DNA from: Saksenaea vasiformis B4078
Taxonomy: Eukaryota > Mucoromycota > Mucoromycetes > Mucorales > Saksenaeaceae
Direction: 5' to 3'
Length of the DNA: 64,000 bases
NCBI GenBank assembly: GCA_000697055.1
Contig: JNDT01002232.1
Coordinates: 1-64,000 of the forward strand
This document shows positions 10,931-23,226 of the stretch, one piece after another. Position numbers and translations under genes: made by a program. Under the pieces are notes generated by a model. The model worked only from the letters and a program-made list of their open reading frames with translations, ran no database searches and was not told where the DNA came from. Position 1 is the first letter of the stretch; the number at the start of each line of letters is the position of its first letter.

Positions 10931-12250
10931 ATCAAGGTAAAATAGGCATCTCTGCATTTTGTATGCGCTGAATTTTTTTTTCAGACAATCCGGTGAATGA
11001 TAACATCTTTTTATCCCCATCGATACCAGGATTTCATTAGAGCATGCGAGGATAATGGCACCATTTTTTATCGGCTACGCCAGGAAATTCCCGGGACCTG
11101 AAGCGGGAGAACGTGCGGATTCGACTACTTGAGGCGATGGTAACGCAGTTGTGAACTCGATCAATGGGTTCACAAGGTGTTTGTATCACCATCCTGCCGA
11201 GCTTCGCAAGCAATTGTAAAACGTGACGAAAGAATACTTTAGTGGTGCAAGGTGCAGATGGAACCGCAAGTGATAAATGATCGTGTTATGTGTTTTTATC
11301 CCAATACTGATAATTGAGAAATTGGATGAAGCTTTGACCTTACGTTGTTTTGTTTGACGCAGCATGTACGATTTCAGCTTGTGGTAGAGTGATTTGCTAT
11401 ACACAATGATAGTGCAGATCAATTGTATTTGTGATTAACATATATTCACCAAGCAACGTGGTTGGGGTCCAAGAATGCATGATACTAATTTACTCGCTAA
11501 CTATCGAGCACTCGTCTTCCAATGAGGCAGCTAAGTCATTGATTAGTGCAGCAAAGTGAAAGTATATCTAATAAGTTGTAAGCCTGAGTCTCTCAAAGTA
11601 CAATATATTCCATATGAATGACCAGACAATTAGTATAACCCTCTCATGCATAAATGCTGTCATTTTTACTTTTGATATTCATGTTCACACTGTGTTGGAA
11701 ATGGACTACCGTGTTTGGAAGGGGTAAATTTTAAGCGGCGCGTATTTCTATCGGTAAAGTTGTTCCTACGTTCTCTCCAGTTATTTTTGTTACTCCAACT
11801 TGTAAGATCAAAGACAAAGAAAAATACAGGAGAGTCATCCACGTTACGAACTAGGTAAAGTGAGATATGGAAAATCAAGGGGTGGATAAGAGGTAAGAAG
11901 AGGAAGATGTGACTCTTATTCATAGTGGCTTTTTTTATTTGAGTTGTTGTTCCCCAAAACAAAGAGAGACTGAAAATAGATCGTTAGATACAGAGAGAGA
12001 GAAAGAAGGGAAAGGAGAAAGAATAAAAATGACTTTTTATATACAAAAATGAGTTATATAGGAAGATATGGTAACTATGAATAACGTAAGAAAAGAGAGT
12101 AAAAAGTGACAGCGATAGAAAGGAAAAGAAACTAAAAGAACTTTTTTTTCCTGTCTGGAAGTGAAGGAAGAAAAAAAAAAAAATTTCAGGCGCTCCCCCC
12201 CGGATTTTTTTTCCGCACTTTTTCCTTCTTTCTCTTGTAGAACTAAAACA

Positions 12251-14789
12251 ATGTCGGTCGTGGTAAGTTATAATAACACATATACACATATACGGTTATT
12301 CATATATTATTTAGGGTTTTGACGTAGGTAATTTGCAAGCTGTTATCTCAGTCGCCAGAAACCGTGGTATCGATGTCATTTGCAATGAAGTCTCCAACCG
12401 TGCCACTCCGTAAGTTACAGTGCCCCACATTCCATTACTGCTCATCTAAAACTATAATATACTAGATCGCTTGTTTCCTTTGGTCTCAAGCAACGTTTCC
12501 TCGGTGAAGCTGCAAAGACCCAGGAGATCAGCAACTTCAAGAACACCGTTGGTAGCTTGAAGCGTCTTGCTGGTCGTACCGTCAACGATCCCGATGTTCA
12601 AGAAATTGAAAGCAGCTTTTTGATGTCTGAGTTGGTTGATGCTCAAGGTCAAGCTGGTGTCAAGGTAAAATCAAAGAGATAGAAGGGAAGGAATGAGTGA
12701 CTTATGCGGTTATTTTAGGTGAACTATCTTGGTGAGCAACAAGTTTTCTCCAATGTTCAGTTGATTGCCATGTATCTTGGCAAGTTGAAGGAAACCACCG
12801 CTGCTGAGATCAAGGGTCCTGTATCCGACTGCGTCATCACTGTCCCTGGATGGTTCACTGAGGTGCAGCGCCGCGCTGTTTTGGACGCTGCGGAGATTGC
12901 TGGCTTGAACTGCTTGCGTCTGGTCAACGATTTGACAGCTGCTGCCTTGGGTTACGGCATTACCAAGCTCGATTTGCCCGAGGAGAAGCCCCGCAATGTC
13001 GCTTTTGTTGATATCGGTCACTCTAGCTACTCGACTTCCATTGTCTCGTTCCTCAAGGGTCAGTTGACTGTCCGTGGTACAGCCTATGATCAACACTTTG
13101 GTGGCCGTGAGTTCGATAAGGTCATTGTCGACAAGTTGGCTGCTGAATTCAAGGAAAAGTACAAGATCGATGTCTTCAGCAACAAGAAGGCTTTGTTGCG
13201 TCTTCGCGTCGCTGCCGAGCGTTGCAAGAAGATCCTTTCTGCCAACCCTCAGGCTCCTGTGAACATCGAATCCATCATGGACGATCGTGATGTCTCCACC
13301 ATTGTCAACCGTGCCGATTTTGAAGAATGGGCTGCTCACTTGTTCACCCGTACCGAAGAAACCTTGAAGAAGGCTTTGGAAAATGCCGGTATGACCGTCG
13401 AGGATATTGATGCCATCGAGATTGTCGGTGGTACTTCCCGTATTCCCGCCATTAAGACCACCATCTCCAAGTTCTTTGGCAAGGAAATCTCCACCACCCT
13501 CAACCAGGACGAAGCTATCTCCCGTGGTGCTGCTCTTCAGTGCGCCATGTTGTCGCCCGTCTTTAAGGTCCGTGACTTCCGTGTCAACGATATCTGCAGC
13601 TATCCCATCAAGTTGCAGTGGGCTCAGACCCCTGAGGATGATGATACCGAGATCGTCGTTTTTGATCGCAACAACTCCATCCCCTCTACCAAGATTTTGA
13701 CCTTCCACCGCAGCGAACCCTTCACTCTCGAAGCCTACTATGCTCACCCCGAGCAATTGCCCCGCGGTATCAACCCCTGGATTGGTCAGTTCACCGTCAA
13801 GAATGTCGAAGCTGTCGATGGCCAACCCGCTCAGGTCAAGGTCAAGGTTAGACTCAATATTCACGGTATCTTGTCCGTCGAATCAGCCTACACTGTTGAA
13901 GAAAAGGTTGTTGAAGAGGAAGTGACCAACAAGGAAGGTGAAAAGGAAGTGAAGAAGACAAAGAAGCTTGTCAAGAAGGCCGATCTCCCCGTTGTCTCTG
14001 GCAACACCTCCATCTCCCGTGAATTGGTTAACCAGTACATTGAAAAGGAAAGCCAGATGGCTGCCAACGACAAGTTGATCGCTGCCACCGAAGCCGCCAA
14101 GAACTCTTTGGAAGAATACGGTTATGACATGCGTGATAAGATCATGGGTCCCTATGCTGACTACATTGATCCTTCTGTAAGCGAAAAATATCTCTCTCTC
14201 TCTCTCTCTTTTTTCTCTATTAGGTTAACTAATCTCTTTTTTTTTATTTTTATTTTAGCTCAAGGACAAGTTCGCTGAAGATTTGAACGCTGTTGTTGAC
14301 TGGATCTATGATGAAGGTGATGATGCACCCAAGTCTGTCTACGTTGAGAAACTCGAGGCCCTCAAGAAGATTGGTAGCCCCGTTGTTGAACGTTACCGTG
14401 AAGCTGAGGAACGTCCTCGTGCCGACCGCACTCTCCGTGCTACTTTGGAACGCTTGACTGCTGAGGCCATGAGCGGTGACGAGAAGTACTCGCACATTCC
14501 CGCAACAGAGAAGCAAGATATTGTCGATCGTTGTGACCGTGCCCGCCGATGGTTGGATGAACAATTGGCCAAACAAGCCAACATTGCCAAGCACGAGACA
14601 CCTGTCTTGTTTGCTCGCGACATTGTCAAGGAGGAAGAGGCAGTTGTCTATTTCGCCAACCCTATCTTGAACAAGCCCAAGCCTGCTCCTAAGCCCGAAC
14701 CCGAAGCTGAGGCTGCTCCTGCTCCCGGTGCTGATACCCCTATGGAAGACCAGCCCGCAGAGAAGAAGGACGATATGGACATCGATTAA
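12251..14789 (+). CDS. Hsp110/Sse1-type Hsp70 co-chaperone
   Basis: A cytosolic nucleotide-exchange factor and holdase for Hsp70. Five exons (12251-12262, 12315-12409, 12466-12664, 12719-14176, 14259-14789) join in phase to 764 aa, close to other Hsp110s. The actin-like ATPase domain starts with [20 protein letters not shown] and contains [10 protein letters not shown], the phosphate-loop region [20 protein letters not shown], and [24 protein letters not shown] lies near residue 350. Divergence from canonical Hsp70 (no DLGTT at the start) marks the Hsp110 branch. The C-terminal half has the long acidic/Lys-rich insert ([17 protein letters not shown]) typical of that branch, and the tail ends in an acidic [16 protein letters not shown]. 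Codon use is strongly C-biased compared with neighbours, suggesting high expression. The first coding exon is only 12 nt. It converges with the gene at 15332. Confidence 0.95.
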
Positions 14790-15331
14790 AGAAAGAGACC
14801 CCAAAAGAAATTAATCATCACATAGAAAAAGAAAAAAGAAAGGAAGCAGCAAAACAAAATCGAAGCATTTTTTTTTATCATCGTATTTTGACAAGAGTGA
14901 AAAAAATTGGATCGCACAACATTTAACACCCAACATACATAAGTTTGTACATATACAAAAGGTGTTAAGAAACCTTTTTGGTTTGTCTTAAAAAAAAAGA
15001 AATAAAAAAATCCTGGATCCTAAAGTTGCGCATGGTTTCACATGGCTACATGTCGTCGGTGTATTATCATTCATATGACACCATTCTTTGGAAAAAGAAA
15101 AAGAGGGTCGTGAGAAAGGGAGCAAAGGGGAAGTGTGTGATTTATCATCCTATTTCCTTTTATATGCTACGGTTACTCTGCGCACACACATAAAGAAAGT
15201 GTTTATTGCAAAAAAGAGAATACGACACCGTATGCAAAAAAACAAGCAAAAAGATGTCTATATGTGAGGAACAGAGAGAAAGAGAAAGAGAGAGAGAGAG
15301 TGAGAGAGATATGGTGCGAGAGAGATATATA
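14790..15331. other. Convergent intergenic region
   Basis: The 3' regions of two converging genes, A-rich after the Hsp110 stop, with a GA-rich tract at 15273-15326 next to the opposite stop codon. No gene is seen. Confidence 0.6.
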
Positions 15332-16475
15332 CTACTGTGTTAGGAAAGGGCGTTTTTCCTCCTCGGCGGGAGGGGCGATTTTCTTTTCTTCCCAAATTGC
15401 TTCGTCGGCTGGCTTGTTGTCGTTTTCTGTGCTGACAGGTTCATAATCACCAATGGCTACCAATTGACGAACGAAATAGATAATGCTGAGAAGAAGCGAG
15501 AAGATTAATGTCATCACGCCAAAGTGAACCATCGTGCTCTGGCTATGCCACCATCCTAGAAGGGGTTCGACCAAAAATGCACCAGCGCAACCTGTGGTTT
15601 GCTCGTCCGAGGCAAGGAGTCCATCTATAGAACACGATATATATATGAATTAAAAAAGAATGATAAAAATTGTTTATCCATTTACCGTCATTGGGTCTTG
15701 TCTCCGGCAAGAGGAATCCTGTCACAGGGTCTACAGACCATTTGTAGATTGAACCATCCTCAAACACATCCAGTAGTTGTTGGCCGGCTTCGGTTTGGAC
15801 AACTTGGTTGCCATTGACCTCGGTGATTTTTTCCTGGACAGAGATACGGCGGAAATGCATACCATCCTCGGTCTGAAGTTCGTCAAGAATAGCAGCAGTC
15901 ACTTCAACGGTTGCCAAACCAACGTCAAAGGTATCTTGGAGGACGGCGAGGTCTTCTTCGGATGTAATCTTCAACTTTTCCGGGTTGGAAGCAATCTGGG
16001 CCTCCACTTGGACATTTGACACACCAATTTGAATAGGCACGCCGTTGCATCGCAGCTGTAACAATAAAGGAGGAGAAGAAGAAGAAGAAGAAGAAGAAGC
16101 GGGTTCAGTACACAAGGCCAGTCCTCGTTAAGGTTTTTTTTATCTGTGCAGACCTCGTTTTTGACGACATCAAATGTGACTTGAACAGCCATGACACGTT
16201 CTGCCAACAAGGAGTTATCGTCGTCCATCAAGTCGTCTACGCGGGTGACTGTCACGTAAAGATGTTCGTCGCCTTTTCCATTGATAGGACTCTCAGACAA
16301 GCCGACCGAGGTCACTGATAAGTCTTTCAAAGGCGCAGCATACACCGTCAAGACTGAATAAAAAGTTGTCGTGGGTTAGGCAAAGCCGCTCAACGGATGA
16401 AAATAACCGTTACTTGCCTAGTCCTAAAAGGACAAAAAGAAACGCTTTACAAGATGACGCTGTGGTGAGTTTCAT
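15332..16475 (-). CDS. Type I membrane protein, 306 aa, unknown family
   Basis: Four exons (16418-16475, 16154-16353, 15686-16055, 15332-15624) join in phase. The N-terminus (MKLTTASSCKAFLFVLLGLV) is a clear signal peptide. About 220 luminal or extracellular residues follow, rich in Val/Asp/Glu, with beta-type patterning (LYVTVTRVDDL, VEVTAAILDEL). A membrane segment (MTLIFSLLLSIIYFVRQLVA, near residues 250-270) is followed by a charged cytosolic tail (EEKKIAPPAEEEKRPFLTQ). I do not recognise the family. The topology suits an ER or secretory-pathway membrane factor. The first intron starts with GC (TAG|GCAAGT), the accepted minor donor; it is needed to keep the frame and complete the signal peptide. 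The ATG at 16475 is the only one that gives the signal peptide. Confidence 0.8.
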
Positions 16476-17521
16476 TTTCCACAATGAGAAGAAAAAGAAG
16501 AGGAAAAAATAACAGAAAAAGAAACGTGTACCCAGAAATATCCTCTTTTCAACCATCACGTCACAACACCCACTGATTGGTTGGAAAACGGATGTTGATC
16601 ATGCGCACGTTTTATTTTTGGAAAGCTTCTGCTTTCAAAGCCATCGTAGTTCGAAAGCGTCTCTTTTGCAACGTTTAATTAACAATTATTTATATGCCAA
16701 AAGAAACGCATTCATGCGTAATGTGTATCCTCTTTTTACTCTGTGCTATGGTTGCACTTGGCTATATAGAAATGGGGTCGAACACGACTGATATGATGCT
16801 TGACACGACGAAGAACACACGCCTTACAAGGCCCCTTTCGGCAAACATTACCTTCAATTGTCTATGCGACGTGTGGATCCACGACAAGCAACCTTTAGGA
16901 GACCATGCTTTGCTTGTGGTGTCCCGTTGACTCTCTCTCTCTCTCTTTCTCTCATCCGTCCAGTCTCTTCCATGGTCTGCTTCCTTTTAGCAAACAGACA
17001 ATAACGCGAAATTAATTAGCGGCAACTGTACATGAATAATTTACTATGCATGTATTACCTGATGTCACTGGAAGCATCACTGTTTCTTTTATTATGGAAA
17101 AGAGAAAACCCAGACAGCCCTAACTATAAAACTTATGGTAAAGTGACTTTCTATATTCTCCAAAACCCGCTTTCTTACCTGTTAGTCTCAGCGACAGCTT
17201 ATCGAACACATACTTTATCCATCTCTTTCTTTGAAATGATGTCTCTTCGAGCCAACTGCGTTACTGGCAAAGTGTGGCTCCGGTTATTTCAAGATTTATT
17301 TTCTCTTGTATCAAAGGAATAATGTGAAATAAATATGTTTCTGTTATTGACAGGACAAAAAACACAGACAACGTATGTCCAAACGAGCCGCAGCTCGTTT
17401 CTCTAGCCGTGGAAAGCATAAACGGGGACTGCACAGAGTCGTTGGGGCTCAGAATAAAGAGATTGTCCAATCAGCATGTAACAATTAGCCCTTTTTCAAT
17501 GTTTGGTCTAGGTGGTTCTTT
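16476..17521. other. Spacer between two minus-strand genes
   Basis: Two short plus-strand open frames here (16694-16930, 17032-17322) have no domain and poor codon pattern, so I do not call them. The left end is the promoter side of the 15332-16475 gene, and the right end is the 3' side of the F-box/WD40 gene. Confidence 0.5.
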
Positions 17522-19193
17522 TTATTGCACATATCGCAGATTATGTGCAAAGTCAAGCACCATAATACGTTTATCTTGACTTGCACTAAAGGGGGGGGAA
17601 GGAAGGATTTACATGGAACCATCGTCAAACCACTATGTACATTTATGTTTTTTTTTCTTTTCCTTACCTCACGATCCTTGTACGACTAATCAGGACATTG
17701 AAGATCCAACTTGAATGTCCACTCTGGCACTGCATTAAACATTTGCCAGTTTTGGTATCCCAAACCCGTAAGGTACGATCATAACTCCCACTAACAATTT
17801 TGCCCTTTTACATGGGATTTAGTAACCTATCCTTCTTTCATATATATATCTATAGATGTAATATTTTTTTTTTTTTTTTTTTACCTCGAAACAGTCAATG
17901 GTGCGAATCAGGTCTGTATGTCCGGCCAAGGTGACAAGGCAAGTACCGGTTTCTACATCCCATATCCGGATACCATCTTGGCCACCACTATAAATATGCG
18001 CGCCATTGAATCGGACACACGCTAAACCACGTGCATGGCCAACAAAAGTGCGTAGGCATTCCCCGGTCGCAACATCCCAGAGTTTTAGCGTTGTGTCGCC
18101 TGATGCAGAGACAACCCGGCCATTCTGAGCCTCTAATGCGTTGACAGGTCCAGAATGACCTACAAGTCGTCTGAGTTCCCGACCATCCTTGTGATGCCAG
18201 ACCCGGATGGTGGAGTCCCTTGATGAACTCACAATCCATTCACCCACGACACAAAGATCCAGGACCCCCGCCGTATGTCCGCGTAGTCGTCGCAGGGGCT
18301 TACATGTAGGCAAATCCCAAATAACACAGGTCGTATCGGAAGAACCAGATACCATAAAGTTCTTTGTTGCATAAAGACATAGTACGCTGCCCTGATGTTG
18401 CTGTTCCGTCTGGATACATTGTGCCTCGTATTCAAGGTCCCATACTTTAATTGTGCGATCACGGCTGCCGCTCACGATTCGATGTGGACTAATCCATACA
18501 ACGCAGTAAACACTGTCTTGATGGCCAGTCAGGTAGTTTGTCTTGGCCTCGCCCGTTCGCCATCGCCGAGCAAGTTCATGGTGGTCGAGATAATGTAGAT
18601 AAGCTTTTGTTGGGCAGGTCAGGACGGACGAAGGAAAATCAGTTCGTAGCAAATGTCTCCACAAGGCATGATTGGTGCTGCCACAGAGACGATGGAACTG
18701 ATGTGAAACACGTGTCAGGGTCAGGATACTTTGATGATCAAGAAAGCACAAGATATGGTGTAGAATTTCGGAAGGCAGATGTTGTAATCTGTCTACTGAT
18801 AAATATAAAATTTTTGTGTTATCTTACGATAATTTTTTTTATTTTCGTTTTGGGCTTCTTACCTTGTTTGGATGGGATCGAGGCACTTGTTTTACGAGTG
18901 GAGGTACGTTTGGTATGAAATGTAGGAAGTTGAAAAGTCATGCGTCGTTGTTTTTGAGGTATTGATGTACAGAGTGAAGATAAGGAAGAAGCTCGTCGTC
19001 GTCTCCTTCGTCGTTGTTGTTGTTGTTGTTGTTGTTGCATAGAGTAAACACACTTTGTTGTCGGCGTACCATCCTTGCGCATAACGATCGAAATACATGT
19101 TAACGCATCTTCAGATGACTTTCTCTTTGGTAAAGGAGAAAAATAACTCAAGAACTTGGAAGAAGTCGTTGCGGAAACAATGAGAAGTACCAT
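17522..19193 (-). CDS. F-box/WD40 repeat protein (SCF substrate receptor)
   Basis: Substrate-recognition subunit of an SCF-type ubiquitin ligase: the F-box binds Skp1 and the WD40 propeller binds phosphorylated targets. Four exons (18863-19193, 17885-18792, 17668-17804, 17522-17585) join in phase to 479 aa. The F-box is LQHLPSEILHHILCFLDHQS (about residues 112-131) and on. About seven WD repeats follow, for example DRTIKVWDLEYEAQC, GDTTLKLWDVATGECL and SYDRTLRVWDTKTGKC; the last is completed by exon 4 (SASQDKRIMVLDF). The N-terminal extension holds a poly-Gln tract (8 Q) running into poly-Arg, encoded by a GTT/GTC repeat on the plus strand. The layout resembles Cdc4/Fbxw7 and Met30-type receptors, and I cannot tell which. 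The ATG at 19193 is the first in frame; later in-frame ATGs (MRKDG, MQQQQ) are alternatives. Confidence 0.9.
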
Positions 19194-19430
19194 GAAAAAA
19201 TAAAATAAAATAAAGAGATGTGAAAAAAAAGAAACGATGGTTGGATCAAACGGTTATCCCCGCAATTTTTTGGTCGGTGCCACAAAACGGAGGCGGGAAA
19301 ACAAATTGCGACCTTAATCCGAAAAGCCATGTGATGAGCAACATAGGGAATTGGGTTGATTTTTTATGTTGTCATGCATAATGAACTAAATTGCTTTATT
19401 TTTCTCTTTGTTTTTAGTAATAACTATGTA

Positions 19431-19667
19431 CTACTTTCTTTCGTTGTATCGATTTTTATAACCTGATCTTTTTAACGTTGTGCTAGGGTCGACAGGGACC
19501 AGTGTGGGGTAAAACGCTGGTCCAGTCTTCGTGTAACATGACTCGGGCATCACGCTTTTTGTAAAAGCAAAGAAAATGTCATCTGTTTCCCAAAAGAATA
19601 ACAACCCTACGGCATAGAAAATGCCTAATAAAGCGTATGAATAAAAAAAGAAATGAATAAATGACAT
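19431..19667 (-). CDS. Possible small single-pass membrane protein, 78 aa
   Basis: A single open frame with ATG at 19667 and TAG at 19431-19433. It has one clean hydrophobic stretch (YALLGIFYAVGLLFFW, about residues 10-25), then an acidic turn and a polar, basic C-terminus (TLKRSGYKNRYNERK). The order fits an N-out or N-in anchored small membrane protein. It lies just upstream of the F-box/WD40 gene on the same strand. I do not recognise it. A chance frame is possible at this length. Confidence 0.4.
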   Translation of the reverse strand: MSFIHFFFYSYALLGIFYAVGLLFFWETDDIFFAFTKSVMPESCYTKTGPAFYPTLVPVDPSTTLKRSGYKNRYNERK

Positions 19668-22654
19668 GTTGTTTGCTTGTCTTGATAGTTTCCTCTTTCT
19701 TGGCTTACCTACAGTTCCCGTCGGTACAAGGCGGTACCAAACCTTTTTTTCTACTCAAATTTTCTGTATGTAAAAAAAAAAAAAAATCCCGTTATTACGG
19801 AGTCTAAGGTTCCCCACTATGTTTCAGTTGTAGCAGTCCAAAGCGCTGATCCTCGCCTAATGAATGGTGAGAAAAGAAAAAAAAAAACGAAGTAACTACT
19901 ACTATTTACCGAATAGTTCCGTCTAACTTACTTGCTGGTTCTAAACTGACGCTTATTGTGCTGCACCATTCCTTCAATTGATCTTTTTTTTTTCTTTTTT
20001 CACACAGCTCATTCAAGATGCACAGAACTAACCATAACGTCATACACAACGCCGCATCATGTGGAGTCAAACCTTAGCTGACAGGATTAGGTCCACTGAC
20101 CGGATACTTGTAAATGTATCAAGAGGAAACGTGTTTTGACTTCTGGAGAATGATAGAAATCAAAAAAATTCATCGAGTATCAAAAGGCCGTGTTCTGCAG
20201 ACATGTAGTCAGTCAGTTGCATAAAGAACCACACTGCTCTTCTTAATTCTTGCTAGAATATGTCTTGTGATTGTTACTGTGTAATCGGACATAGGATTTT
20301 TTGTTGTCAGAGGAGAGGGATGAGGAACGCCCAATATAATCAATACAACGCATTGGAGTCACTGCAGATGAGACTAACGTATCCTAGAACCGTACGAGTA
20401 GCAAATATGGAGATCCCTGGTATGTACACTGTCTCGATCAAGAACGCATAAGATCGAGCTTTACTGTACCCAGGAATCGGTATTGCTATAAAATTAGGTT
20501 CGCCTTGGCAAAACAGTTCTTTTGGGACAAACTTCCATGAGGAATACCATGATCTACCACACTTACTTTCGAGAAAAAAAAGGAGAAAATATTTGTTATA
20601 TTTAGATGATGATGATCTTTTGTGTATGCACAGATACTTAGATGATAGCAGTTAATTCACTTATCAAACAATATTGAGACTGTCTAAAAAGCAAGGATCT
20701 TCCGGTAGCTTTCAAGGAGGTGTTTGATATTGCTCGTTAGTCACACGTTCTGGTGTTACATACGTAGCAAGTAACGCTGTTTAACTTTGAAGCCATTAAA
20801 CCCCTGGGAAGAAAAAAAAATATTGTTTACTGAGGTTCTTATTCGAATTCTGGCACCTGAACAGAATACCTTATTTGATGTCACTGTGTTATTGTAAACA
20901 TGTATCATGACGTATTCTATATTAACATACGGCCGATGTGTGCTTTAAGACCCTGTTAAAACGCTCTGATGAAGAGTGCAACTCACGATGTCAGTCATCA
21001 TCCATAAGATGGTGATAGTAGCAACGCTATAGCCTTGGTATCTATTTGCTTCGGCATGATGATTGGTTAAATAGTGGAAGATTAACTGAGAGTAAGGCGT
21101 TGGCGCGACTTGATTTGCGTCTCGGAGATTTCCAGGCATGGCGAAAACAGATCAACATGAGTGCAAGTCTATCAGGTATGGAACATTCTAGAGCATCCAT
21201 CAAGGAGGGTCTATTTGTGAAATTCATAGAAAAGAGATAATTAGACGCCGTAAATACATTGATGACCGGAAACAGATACGCCATAGCATCATCATTGTGG
21301 ATTTAGCCCCAATAAAGGAGTCGTTAGGTAGAACGACTGGTTATGTCTCCTCCAGATCAGACGAATTTGAGTCCCTGAATAGCACGACTTACCGAGTTAC
21401 CACTCCTATGTTGCACAAATAAATTATCCATCAGGGCAATAAAGTAGCGTTGGTGAGCGAACAATATGTAAAGCTGCCATGCCAACAAGTAGGAGTCTGG
21501 AGACAGTATGCCTGAATTGATGAATACTCTGTTTGCTGTTGCAAAACTGCATCCTCCTCAGAAACACCACAGTTTAGGTGAACAAAGATATGCCCTCGCC
21601 ACTAGTCATTACTGTGGGAAGTTCAACGTCAAGCGGAACTTGAATCCTCATCTGTGGCGGTTGCCGTCCTGTGCGTCCTCCAAATCCCAGACATGAGATA
21701 TTCCTTTTGTATTGTTCCCAGTCTTCTGGAACAAAGGAAACATCGCGGAAGATCCTTGAAATAATGTCATCCGCTAAGAAAGCTATGAGCGTAATATCAT
21801 TTCATTTAAATTACTCGCTGCATATCATCTTGAGCAGATCGCTGGCTAATAACAACTGTGATGACGTTGACGGTCGGTAGTGACGTGCCCGCTGGGTGCA
21901 AATATCTTCCCCAGCTCAATTTCTGTCATTATTGCTTTTCATGCTCTTATCCAGTGGTCCAGATTCTGTCATGAGCATCAGATGGCCTCGCCGCTGTCGT
22001 CCCCGCGAGATGTTCCTCTCATGGGTACCTCAGTTCATTTATGATTATGGACCATTTATATCTCCTATTTAAAGACTCCTCTACTTGTATGCGCACTTTT
22101 TTATCGCTATATTACGTTTTGAATTTGGCTGTTACTACATGTGCAGTTTCTTTGCTCACATGTTAACGCGCGTATTTGCAGCTCTCGAGGTGACTAATAC
22201 ATTGCTTTGATTCTCTTTTTTTAGTATTACAATGATCTGTGTGGCGTCCTGAGAGTAATTCCGGGCCGAGAACAGTTTGTGGCAATATGAAATTTTGCGG
22301 TAACAGATTAGACCGCGGAAACGCTCATATAGTATTTGGTAGCTGGCAATAAGTTAGATATCGACATATGGAACGCGAAGTAGCAGCGGGTACTACACTA
22401 TCAAGGCTATACTTTGGAGACTAGATTGTGCAAGACAATACTTCTCTTTGAATGCATGCAAATGCGCCAGCAATCATTAAAACAATGGGAGGACCAGTCG
22501 AGGCACGCTCTGCACAGAACGGAGACCACATTTACGATTCGGTTCGAAGAGCACATATTTAATGACCAATTCCTTTTGGCCCAACTTTGAAACTGTAGAG
22601 CGCAATGAAAAAATATATTTATGCAAAACTGGCCCATAATACATGTTCTTTGAG

Positions 22655-23029
22655 TCATTCTTTACAAAGGTTATGGACTATAATCGATACTTGCCTAAGA
22701 AAAATAAATCTTTTTAGGCTTGAGAGCGTTGGGACAAGCGATGGCGATAGGAACGTGATGTTTGGTCTTCTGGTTGTACTAAGGAAAATTGCCATGGACT
22801 GCAAATACGCCGATTTCGAATTTTCAGTAAACTGAAGGTTCATTTTATCCATGTTCATGGCTTTGACTGAAGACATAGAGTTTAGCACTTTGTAGATGAC
22901 GCCGTCCGCCATTGAACGACGAGTGTCCACACCATAACCTCCTTTTAATGCACAAAGAGCAGCGTGCAACGATACGTAATAAATTGTCGGACAAGGTGAG
23001 ACGATTTTATCGTATCTACAAATGTTCAT
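22655..23029 (-). pseudogene. Coding-like patch, unidentified
   Basis: A 124-codon open minus-strand stretch has protein-like composition (SMADGVIYKVLNSMSSVKAM, then KRFIFLRQVSIIVHNL). Sequence downstream on this strand is full of stops. No domain is recognised. It may be a surviving exon of a dead gene. Confidence 0.2.
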
Positions 23030-23092
23030 GGTCGTTGGGGTCTGTTTATGATTTCATAATCGAGTTTCCGATACTGACAGTGACTAATAGGT

Positions 23093-23226
23093 GATAACTG
23101 AAGAGTCACTTGAGGATCTGCAGAAGCTCAAGATTAATCACGAAGGAAAAATAGCTGTGAATTGTCGTTTTCGTGGGGTGTCCGTACACAACTACTGGTT
23201 TGGCTATAAGTCCAATCAAGTTGGTA
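23093..23226 (+). other. Exon-like patch, unidentified
   Basis: The reading from 23093 (ITEESLEDLQKLKINHEGKI, then WFGYKSNQV) is preceded by an intron-like end (CTGACAGTGACTAATAG) and followed by GTAAGA. It looks like one real or former exon. I cannot join it to neighbours with confidence. A later patch at 23380-23560 (NFDNFLEDFGKPILRHLAQT) could belong to the same dead gene. Confidence 0.2.

Larger units (their letters stand above)
6798..12250. other. Long gene-poor spacer with debris
   Basis: No intact gene is seen over 5.4 kb. It contains a CA/TA-rich satellite (7175-7237) and two zones of coding-like but broken sequence (8396-9725 on the minus strand, 9828-10930 on the plus strand, listed separately). 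The last 500 nt are the upstream region of the Hsp110 gene and become CT- and A-rich. No tRNA or rRNA was recognised. Confidence 0.5.

Noticed and set aside
11700..12240. Heat-shock elements upstream of the Hsp110 gene
   Set aside because: No convincing run of alternating GAA/TTC units was found. AGGGG stress-element-like words occur (about 11718 and 11877) but are too short to claim.
12710..13864. 384-codon open frame antisense to the Hsp110 gene
   Set aside because: The sense strand is a clear chaperone exon with strong codon bias, which clears stops from the reverse strand. The antisense peptide is a Gly/Leu/Asp-rich shadow without domain.
16694..17322. Two short plus-strand frames (78 and 96 codons)
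   Set aside because: No domain, weak codon pattern, and no splice or promoter context. The hydrophobic start of the first could be chance in AT-rich DNA.
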